64,000 nt of DNA, from contig NC_052138.2 of the NCBI RefSeq assembly GCF_016086655.4, positions 17,422,001 through 17,486,000 of the forward strand. The letters run 5' to 3'. A model generated the notes under the pieces. That model was given only the letters and a program-made list of their open reading frames with translations. It ran no database searches and was not told where the DNA came from. Shown piece after piece: positions 10,347 through 22,300 of the stretch. This stretch comes from Lepeophtheirus salmonis (lineage: Eukaryota; Arthropoda; Copepoda; Siphonostomatoida; Caligidae). Made by a program: the position numbers and the translations under genes. Every line of letters starts with the position of its first letter. Position 1 is the first letter of the stretch.

Positions 10347-13300
10347 GTAAATATGATTTTTAATTTCTTATTTATAGGTAAATATAGTTGTAAATGCTAA
10401 GCATTCTCGGTATGTTACTACTCTAGAAATCATTGATAAAATCCATGATATGGTGATAGATGACAGAAGAATTAAGGTGCATGATATTGTTAGTGCTGTG
10501 GGCATCTCGAGTTGGAACCCTATTTCTATTAATTTTGCGACCATATCAGCTGAGCTGTGAGCTGGTGCATTGCCCTGATGAAAAATGACTTTTTTTGTGG
10601 GCCAATCGTTGCTGTTTTTCTTTCAGCTCAGTTTTCAAACAATCCAATAACGATGAATAATATGTACTTGTAATAGTTTTACCCTTATCCAGATAGTTGA
10701 TGAGAGTTATACCTTGAAAATCCAAAAGACAGTGCCAGAATCTTAACGGCCGATTCCCCTGTTCAAATGAATACCAAAAGAAAGAAATAGACCGATCTGG
10801 CTGAAAGTTGGTGTGTTTTCTTCCAAGAGAAGTTACTAACTAAGCATAACCTCGATACGCGCCAGTAGTGCAATCTCTCGGACTTTTCAAACGACCCTTA
10901 CAGTATCCTCAATTCTACTCTTACTTTTATAACAGGTCATATTTGCTTAGATCTACATTTACGTACCCTCTAATTTCATTCTTAATGAATTAAATCATTA
11001 AACTGGCGAGCTCAGCTTAATTCTACAATTGCATTTTTTTGTATGAACTTATGTAGGTAGAGTTGCAAAAATATGCGATGCCGCTATTTAAAAAAGACAA
11101 AAACGAAAATTGACATAGTAACCCTGAGAAATTGAATCATTGTAAGGGAGAAGAGGAGTTTAGCTACCATTTTGTTAAATTATATTAGTTGGCAAAGGCT
11201 ATTAGCGGAAGGAAACAAACACAAATCCCACCTAGTATCTAGCATATTCCTATACAGGAATTAGATTGAAGTAGATCTTCAATTCTACTCTGAATAATAC
11301 ATGGACTTAACCTCAAAACTCTCAGTGTGACTCTCCGCCATTTATGAGTACATCTGGTTTATACTTTTATGTTCTCTCCACAAGAAATATATAATAATTA
11401 TAACAGCTTTGGAAAATTATAACAAACCATCAATTTAAAAAATACTTAGGATTACAACTTTCTTTCTAAGCAAAAAAATTCCACTTTTCAGTAAGTTGTC
11501 CCTGATTAAAAAAATATATATGATTGATAATTTTTTTATATTGGAGATGTAACAAATTTGGCAGAAATTTGATACATTCCTTATATTAATTGGAAGTATA
11601 TGCCAAGTTGACGCATATACCACTTTATAGCACATCACTCATCTCGTAGAAGTGATATTAAGAGTTGATAGTTTCTTTATGAAAATTCCAAAGCAATATG
11701 CGACTTTTGACACCGTATTTTATCACTTAGTAAATACAGGTCTGAATATTAGATAGAAAATGAGCGCCATTTATACTCTCAGTTTATTTTTGAAAGAGTG
11801 AGAACCTGTAAGGAAAAAAGTTGAAAGATTAAGTGATAAAATCTTGAAACGGCGTTTATTTTCTTCTCTCCTTTTTCCAAGGACCGAAGCTTAAACCAAA
11901 TAGGGAAACGACGGTCAAATTATCAATTTTTGTTCAAATTGAATTGAATACAAGAATATTTTTTTGTTGGCTAGGGTTGCTGAGGGTATCATGAATCACT
12001 CTATAACCAACTATGGAACCTCTTTGAAAATTAAACGACGTCAGCTGTAGTTCCTCAAAATTGGCATCTCCCGAGAAAAAGAGCTTTTTTGTACTCAACT
12101 AAATTTGGAAAAAAAAAAAAAATAATTAATTGGTCGTCGTTTTGTTTAAAAAAATGAATGAACGAACAGAAAGAAATGAACGCCTGAACGGGAAAAGTTG
12201 GAACAGGTCTGAGCCTAAGTAAATAGTACATAAGCAGTAATATCAATTTTAATTATGGAAATTTTTGAACCAACTTGATGCAAGTTGATACAGAAGCACA
12301 AAGTGGTGGTTATTCGACGAAAATACAGAATTATAGCTCGAAGAAGTATGCTATAAACTGAAGAACATCAACTAGACCGCTCTGCATATCCACTATCGAT
12401 GTGAAGTGCCAGACCTTATGTATGCGGTCTGCTCCAGTTCAGTCTTAGAACCTGTCCTATAGGACATTAAAAAACATAACGGTAATGAAAAAATTAAATT
12501 CTTTGCAAAAAAATGAAATTTCAAATGTTAAATTTTCAGTAAAAACATTTCAAATACCTAAAGCTGTTCACAAAAAATTTAGGTATAAAATTAAATTTGT
12601 GAAGAAAAACTTCAAAAATCCAGCTATTCACTAAAAATTAAAATTTTTGTGAGAAAAATTTCAAAATTCCATAGATATTCAAAGAAAATTAATTTTTTTG
12701 TAAAAAATTTTAAATATTAATTTTTTGGGAAAAAATTTCATGTAGGATTTTAATATTATGAAATATATAAGAAGGTGGACTGAAAAGTTTCCGATCTAAC
12801 AAAGATACAAGACATTTTTTCTATTTTATTTCAACATAGTCTCCTTATAACTCTATACACTTCTCCCAGCGAGGCTCCCATCTCTGTAACCCGTCCAAAT
12901 AGTACTCGACGGTTTTCTCCGCAAAATAATTGTTCACGAGACACTTTTTGTTTAAGGCTCAATTAATCTGAGTTGGATTGACTTAAACACATCACATTTT
13001 AACACAACAACCCTTTATATGTCTGCTATTGTTTGATTCTATTAATAGGTTTCACTTTTTAAAAAAATTACTCGATACTCGATTTTGTCCGTTTTCACAA
13101 AAAAAACTAAGATAAACTCACTTAAACAGCTGTTACAAGAACAACTGGGCGTCCAAAATGAGTAAAACATTGGTAGGTAACGGTCAACAGATGCTAGATA
13201 GATGTGACTAGCTTTTATTTACAAGTGCCGCGATCTTCACGTTGAAGTTGGAAATTTTTCAGACCACCTTCATATATATATATACATATAGATATGTAAT

Positions 13301-16300
13301 TCATTTTAAAAGTTATAGAAGATAATATGATGATGATAGACTTGGAGTACATAAGAGATAGATAGAAGTTGGTATGATTGAATTATTGGGCTAACTATCA
13401 ACTGGTTTTGGGCCTTTTTGTTTTAGTCTTTTTTTGTAGTAGGAAATGTTGCATTATACAATACAGGTGGCAACGTGCTCTACACACAATACTCTTAATT
13501 TAATGACGCTAAAGTCAATAGTAGTCTAATTCTGTACCACTCTGTACATTGGTTACAAAAATACAAATTCGAGGTATATCCTCCAATATTTACTCCGTAC
13601 TTTGATATTTTCATAAAATATTGTATGCCTATAATGATTTCTTTTCCATAAGTGGGGTAATTTATGATTCTAAAAGATATTTCTTGTACCTTTAAACACT
13701 GCACAAGTGGCAATTTAATAAAAGTTGTACATACAAAGGTACGTATTTTGAACTGATATCCATCTTGATTTATATGTATTTTTTTCTATGTCAAGTGATT
13801 CATTGGTCGGTAACTTGTTTTGACCCTTTGTGCCTTAGAGAAGGACGTAGTAAATATACGTCATCTCAAATATTATGTAACTATGTCTTAATCTAACGGG
13901 AAAAGTTAAGAGAATGCTAAAATCTAAACTTGAACATTTTTAGAGTATTAATTTCATATTTTATTACAAGTGTTAAGTTCTAGAAAGAAGGAGGAATTTA
14001 ATAGCATATATAAGCATCTAAAAACATAATTTTAATTGACAAAATTGTTCGCAAAACTATTGAAAACTGTTAAATATTTCATCATGTCAATATTTTAAGA
14101 GTTTGAAAAAAGTTAGGGGGCTATTTTTGAGAAAATTGATTTTGTGTACAATTTTCTATTTTTTTTTTTTTTTTGCTAAAAATATAAATTTGAGCTGCAA
14201 TAAGACGACGACAATTCATAATTTGAGGATTTTTATAAAAACTAAAGCTGTATTACTAAGTTATTACTAAATGATTTTAAAGTTCCAATAAAAAATATTT
14301 AAAAACGAAAATATTATTAAGGTTTTTTCATGCTGAAAGTAATTTTTGACTCAATACAATGAAGTCAAATGGACTTTTTGAAAGAATAAGTTTTGTAAAA
14401 CTACACATAGTTCTTCATAAATATATTTTACCCTCAAAAATTTTTTATTTCCCATTCAAAAAAGGATAATATCTACGCAATTATGTACGTATACCGCGTA
14501 TAGCATGCATCGATGTGAATACTCTGTTTTATATAGTATAACTATTCTCAAATTAGCTAAAAATAAAAGTTGGTTTTTGGAACGATGTTGACAATTTAAC
14601 CATAAAAGGACCATTGGATTCTTTATGTTCCATTTCAAACAAATGAGGATACAAGCAGAATTAACTCGTTGAACGTAAGTTTTACTACTGGAGTAGTAGC
14701 GTACTATTCCATATGTTATCGCTCACTCAATCATTCAAAAGAAGAACTGAATTATGAAAAAAATAGATAAATAGGTGTAGTTTTCGAGATCAATATTTGA
14801 AAGTCTTGGATCCAATCCTTGGTCTACTCTTGTTTGCAATATCAATCCTAACCAACAGATCTAAGATATGAAAGAAGGAAAACAATTGTACATATTATTG
14901 TTTGCTAGAACTTATTCAAGTTGTATTAGTCCTTTTAAAACATGGCACTTAAAATCCTGTCTCTGCTATTTGTCCATGAAAAAGTCCCTTATTTTTATAC
15001 CACTCTCTACTGCTACAATTATGAGGAATATTAAATTCAAGTACATAATGTCATTTTTCCAATTAAATTCATTGAGTAGAACATGAAGTGTTTCTTTTAA
15101 GCAAGATAATAGTTTGCCATAGCACCTTGTTGCCTCACCAACATAAAAATTTACACTGTTGCATTCTGTTTTCGATTTTTCTGCTTCTTTTCCCCCATCA
15201 GTGTTCTGAATATAGATTGGTTGATTTCGAATTTGTTCTTGTTAAGCTGTAAGCAATTCCTAACATAATAGTATCACTAGAAACAATTGTCTAACTACTA
15301 ACTGATGTTGCGTCCTTTTTCTCTTACTTTTTAGAGAAAAGGTTGCGAGATACAATACATGAAACAATGTGATAAATAGCTGATGTAGATAGATGAATGG
15401 TGATAAAGTTATTAGCTCATATCTATGATGACGTCATAAGGCAAACATACTTCAATTTTGTGTCATTTGTCGTGAATAATGTCACCATCTGATGAAAGTA
15501 TCTTCTTAAGTATAAGTGAGAGACTTCAGCAAATCTGGATGGAATAGCAGAGTTTATATGAAGATGTAGGAAAAATGAAACATCCATGATGGTTCCAATC
15601 ATTGATGCTGGAGGGGTTGTTGAAAATTGGGACTCGAGATACTTCATAAGTGCTACTTAGGGAGTTTTTTGCGTTGTTCCATCTACACGACTAATTGACA
15701 GTATGATGTGAAGTGGATACTTAAAAACTTAAATCCACACCATCCATGGCAAATGTCTTTGTAATTTTCATTTAAATATGCATCTACAAAGTTCATAATA
15801 CAATGTGCAACTGAGAACAATTGCAAGATTGTTATTGTTATTATGTCCTGATAAAACAGAATCAATATATTGTAAATGTTATGATTTTTTTGGTTTTTTC
15901 TGGTTAAAAAAAATCCGTCCAGAGACTATTTTCAGGGGGGTCTGGAGGCCAAACCCAGCAAGGGGGCTCAGGCTGACAAAAAAATCAATATTCTAGGTGA
16001 CATAAGTAATTTCATGGGATCAAACCTTCTGTACCTAATGGGTTGAAATCTTCCGTGGTAGGCTCCCAGACTACACCAAAGGATTACTTTGCGTTGCAGG
16101 ACATTTCATTGACAATGATCAATACTATTTTTTCTTAATCTTTTGTGAGGGCAAGCGTTAGGGAATTCTTATAGGCATTATTATATATCACCTGTCTATT
16201 ATATGAAATATGTTATTATTAATTTAAAAAAAAGGGATTTAAACTTCAAATAACATACCAACATATCGGTATGAAAAAAAAATTATCTAGATGAGAAGTT

Positions 16301-19300
16301 CATCTTTTGTTTTTGATAAAAATTAGCGAAGAAAATTACAAGGGAATGTTTTGCACTTATATTGAAAAAAATAGTTAATAGCATTTACTGGCATTGTAAA
16401 AAGAAACACAAAACTACTCAAAAAAAAAAAAAAATTGTACTTGCAAAATCAAAAAAGTTTTGGAGAATAATATCGTCGAAGAAATAACCTTAAGATAACT
16501 GCTTTATTTTTGCAAATATACCCTTCTACTCTAGTTAATGATTTATGAACTTCAAATTAACTACATAATAGATTGAATGGAACTTAATCTGGCCTCTACG
16601 TGTCAAGATGTCGAATTAGATTCGGGCAGGACTACAAAGCGGAAGAGAGTTTAAGTTGGTATCCAACGGTGTGGGTCCAAGGAATCATGTTCTCCCCTCT
16701 TTTTGAGAATTTAAAATTATCATATATAGTAGTAAAAAAAGATGATTTATTTTTATTACCTCCGCTGCTCTCCCATTTCAAAAACGGTGCACGGAGCTGA
16801 ATAAATCCAAGATGTCTACAACAAGGATGAATAAAAGGGATTTATTGATTTTTTCATTTATAGATTTAGACTACCCAGAGAATATCTTTTATTCACGGAT
16901 TCAAGATCCATAGGTCCTTGAGTTGGTCATGATTTTTCTCTCGAAGCAGCTTGATAAATTCTCGTCCTCCCCTAAATAGTCAAATGGCTAAATAGCTGAT
17001 ATGCCGTACAGATATTATACATTCTCAGAGCGCTCTCTGTGTTGTTTCTCTTGAATCCAAGTTTTCAATGTACTTCCTTTAAATGATTTGTTTATTTTGC
17101 ACAAAATATATGCTAATTTTTTTTTTAATTATTCGTTTCCCCAAGAAATTAACGTGGATTTGAAAAATAGATAAATCCGTTTAGATATTCTTATCTACGT
17201 TAAATTTTTTACAATTTAAATAATTTGTTATCCTCATTTTAAAATAAAATGACTTTTATTATTTATTTTTTTCTCCTTTTTTATTAATGTTACACTTGAT
17301 ATTTGCTTTACGAGTGGTTTTAGGTGTTGATAAAGAATAATTATAGATGTATATATGTACTAAGAAAGAAATATTACACAACAATACTTTTCTTCTTCAA
17401 GGACTGGGTGTAGGGATGACTCGTGATCCCTGCACTTTAATGATTGGTCAGTATTTTAAGAGGAAAAGGGAGTTGATGGAAATTTTTCTCGTTTCGTCCA
17501 GTGGGATTGGCTTAGCTGTTATGTCCATCTTCCTCCAATTTGCTCTCAGGTATGAATATAATCATATACAATATTGTTTTTTTCTTTTTCGTTTGACATA
17601 TTTTGGGCTTTATTGAATACAAAATCCAACTAAATTATGTTTATCTATCATGCATATCAATTTATCTTAAAAGAAAATAGTAATAAAACTAAGCCATTAA
17701 AAGGAATTGCACCATAAACTTTTATTGTTATACATACATATATCAAGATGAATTCAAGCTTTATCTTTTGTATTTGTACTAACAGATCACTTGGTTGGAT
17801 CCTTGGCCTACAACTGGTTACTGGTGTGATTTGTATCACGTTTATATTTGGTACCTTTCATCGCTCGGCCTCACTCTACCATCCACAGCGTAGAGCTATT
17901 CTACATCTCAAAAGTCAAAAAAGAAAAATTAAAAGCAAGGATAAAACCATTCAAGAAGAGACTCCGCCCTTCTTGGACTTTAAGACTTTAAAAAGCAGAA
18001 CGGTTCAAATATTACTACTCTCCATTGCAGTCAGCTCCTTTGGACTCAATTGTCCACTTTACTACATTGTAAAATAACATCATTGATATCAATTTGTATC
18101 ATACTAACACTAATTATTGTATTTTTCAGACACAGCAAGCCCTCATTGCAGAAGTACGGGGAAATAAGTTACTTTTACTCAATGTGTATCTCGGTCTTGG
18201 ATGGTCCTTTGGTTGTTGCTTATTTGGTTGCATAATCATTTATGGGGATGGAAGAATCCCTAGACAGTACCTGTGCCAAGCAAGTCTTTTTATGTCGGGA
18301 GTTTCAGTTTTAACATTTACGGGGATAGAAGCTTATCGAGGCTTCGTTATATTCGCTTGGATTTATGGGTTTTTCCTAGGAGGATATAATTATACACTTA
18401 AAATGTATATTTATGAAAAAGTCCGTGCAAGGAACTTTGGAAGAGCTTGGGGATTCACTCAATGTGCAGTGGCAATATCCAACGTGTTAGGAGTATTTAT
18501 TTCCGGTAATAACTACTAGCCCCTTAAAAATGCATAGTTCAATAAAAATATGCACTTTTTACTTTCAAAATTGTGTTAGATCTTATGTTGATACTTTCAA
18601 CTTTTTATGAAACATAAACATTTTGTGGGATATCTATATTACAAATTTGAAATATTGTTCCTTCATCTAAGATAGTTATTAATTAAAGATACTCTTTTTT
18701 GACTTATACTGACTATTTTTAGGTAAGAGTAGTGTTTTTTATTGTTTGTGAAACTTGTAAGCATTAATAGAAATATGCAACCACTAATCATTCATTTATC
18801 AATATGGGTCAAACTTAATTTTTTATCAGTAAGAACATTTTTGGACTATGTTTGCCAACATTTCCAATGAAAAAAATAACTGAGACTTTAAATGCTTTAT
18901 GTTGCGAATATGAAACATACCAAGAAAACGCCCATTAAAAAAAATGTGTGAAACTGCAACAACTTGTTTAACATTTGCAACAACCCTTTGGGTAATTGTG
19001 AGTAAGCATTTGTATGATGTTGTAACAACATTACCACTATATAGGTCATTAGTCATTATAATGCCTTTGTTTTTTGTTACTTAGTACGTTTCTTTGTTAG
19101 TCCCGAGGATTAGGGCAAAAGCTACAGATCGATTCTGATCAAACTTGATGTGAAGATGATATATGGCCACAGTAAGAGATGATTACATTTTAAGAAGTCA
19201 AGGTCAAAAGTTTTTAAACATAAAACATAAAAAATGAATAAAAGACTATATCTGTACAACAAATTAAGACGAATAGCTCAATTTGATTTTAGGGGGAGGT

Positions 19301-22300
19301 TTTGCACTCTACCGAGTGCTCATTCTAGTCTTGCTTAAATTACCCTATGAAAGTTTTTTTTTTTTACGAAGTAAAATTATTTTCATGTCAAAATAAATAA
19401 ATAATTTAGCATTCAAGAATGAGAAACCGCTCTAATGTTCTAATGTACAGTTGTACATGTACGAGTTGGTAGTTTCACTTCTCTAATATTATTAAAGAAA
19501 ATCTAAGGGCATAAATATGAAGGAAGGGATTCTACCATCACTTATGGAAGGTTGTAATTATTGTTATTTTTTAACTTATCTAAAATCTACTTCGGCACTT
19601 TATTATACAATAATTTTCTACTAAAAACTTTAAAATACGATCTAAACTTTCCTTATTCCACCTTTCGTGACCCTCTATTAATAAAAAAATAATAATTAGG
19701 AATTGTACTTATTTGTTTATTTAAAAAAAAAAAAAAAAAAGATGTATTCCTTAAAGATATCATCATCAATCTTAATATCCTTGCATATAAAAATAATCAT
19801 AACTCAAACTTACGATTGATCTTGACCCTATGAACTAGGTTTGTCCCACATTCATATTTATTTTTTACGATTATTTGATTTGATTTACTTTATAAACAAA
19901 GATTTGTAACATGTATGAAAAATATTCCCGTTTCTTTTGCAAATCACTACAAATTCTGTAACTAGATAAATTTTAATGATTCTACAAGTAAAAGAGACCG
20001 TCAACAGATTTTAACTTGTAAAATTTCAGCATAACATAGCCACTAGGGCTGGTATGGTACGCTAAACTCATGGTTCGGTACGAACCGTGGTGAACACTTC
20101 AAGGTACGCGGTTTGGTACAGTGTAATATTAAAATGTTTTTTTAATAGAATTAATGTAGTTTTTCATGTTTTTTCGATATTTTATTCTTTAATAATTTCC
20201 TTCCTGTACATATAAATTATTCGTAAATATACTTAACTTCTCTTAAAAACATAGTTTGATATAAAATACACACGGGTTCAATAATATTTTCATGAATTTA
20301 TACATCTTATTTTTGCAAAAAGATGAGCTTGTCTACATTTTTTGGTAATGAACAAGACCAATTAGCAGTCACAGTATATCCAGCTGTCGAAAAAAATATT
20401 TCAATTAAAACAGATGTACCTCTAGTAGTGAGGTATCGTAAAGATAAACTTGAAACATTGGGTAATTTATTTAAATTATCTATCCATCACACTACTCGGT
20501 TAAAAAAAAAAATTAATATGTGATTATAAATATTCGTACTGCACAGAAAGTAAAAACGTACTGAACCGAGGTACATCCCCGTACCATACCAGCCCCACTA
20601 CCTACTTATGTATTCTACTTTTTGAATATATTTAAAAATTATACTATTCAGCAGTTCAAGAGTAAACAAGTCGAATTTGATTAAGAAATTGAAGAAAGTG
20701 GACTAATTAATTTTTTTATGAATTATTGGCTCGATTTTTCATGATGTTGAATTATTCAACATAAAAACATTATCCTATATTAAGATATAATAAAATTCTT
20801 ATTATAGAATAAATAAGTTCTCTCACAAAAAACTGTTCAGAGCCAGGCTTTAGCTAAAAAAACATGCTTGATATGAAGTATAAATACGTCAAATTATAAA
20901 GAAAAACAACACAATGCAAGTAAATTCAAGTCTTGGAACGTCCGCCGGCTATAACTCACATCTATTATTGTTATTTAAGGTGTAAAAATGATCAATAAAA
21001 CCTTCAACCCCAAAATGGGTTTTTCCTTTAAGGTTGAAAGTTTTAATGGTCATATCGTACAATGTATGCTTTAGCCGGCGGGGGAAAATACTGTTGCATA
21101 GTGTAATCAATTATTAATGTAAATTGTGTGCATTTTTAGCTGGTCCGCTATTTTGGATTTGGTAATCTGAAAATTAATTTTCTTTTCCTCAGCTGTTGTT
21201 ATTATTATTTAACTTCTGGGTAGTGTACTTCCTTTCCTAAATTGATTTAATTAAATTCAAAACCTGATTGAACATTCGTGTGTGCTTCTAAAAGATGTAA
21301 GGTAACCTTGAAAATTTGTTCGGAATTATATTTGTAAGTCCTTGTTGGACTCCAAGTAGAATAGAGGAGTTGTTGCTTCAAATGCCTTATTTATATCCTT
21401 CTCCCCCTCCTCACTTGTCACACCTGATTGTAGCTGATCTAATGAAACGTCATAAGAGCCAAGACACTCAACTCCAAAACAATCTACAAATTGTCAGCTT
21501 TACCACTCTTTTTTTATTTTTTTATATGCTCAACATACAAATGATTTTCATCACTAGTAATCAATCCAAGAAAAATTGTACTTTTTATATTAGGTGTATT
21601 ATTATTCTATTAATTGATCATAAAATGTCCAATAGTTATACATAAGCTACAGTGAAAACAATGAAAAACTGATTAAATTATTACTAAAAATATTTTTATT
21701 TTGAAAGTTGTTTCTTTTTTTGATGTTAGATAAAAATGGAAATTATTCCATCCTGTTTTCGTCTTCTTTGCCAATTCCACAAAAGAATCTTTAATTTTCG
21801 CTACACAGTAATCTCTGTTAAACTTCGTAGTTTTTCAATTTGTTTTTTATACAACTTCAACCATGTTATTTTTTTATTAACTAAATTATACTGTGAAATG
21901 ATATAAATCATTGATCAGATTTTTTTCCATACAAACACAATTTTAATTTTTAAAAAAATCAACGCAAGTATCATTTTTGTAACGATTTAATTTAAATTGG
22001 GGGAAAAAGTGTAAAAAAAAATAAATAATAACATCGTAGCTCAATGGACAACGCGCTTGGTGGATGCATATTCTCTTTAAGTAAATGTGTGTAGAATTGC
22101 GTCCCAATTGATTCTAGTGATGAAAATCCAGTCTTGAATGGTCATGTTTAAAAAAAGAAATCGAAAATCGACATGGTAACCTTTACAATATGAAGGATAT
22201 TTTGGATGAGAGAAATAATTATGCTCATGACGTTTAATTAGAGTAGCTATTATAAGCTGTGACAAGGGAGAAAGGAGAAAATGATAAAAACAAGGACATT

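Noticed and set aside
21316..21645. 109-codon plus-strand frame
   Set aside because: Falls on a minus-strand SINE copy that is repeated elsewhere, and has no domain.
22030..22110. Possible functional tRNA gene
   Set aside because: The A box is good but the B box is weak, there is no acceptor-stem pairing, and the sequence continues into a dispersed repeat; a SINE head fits better.
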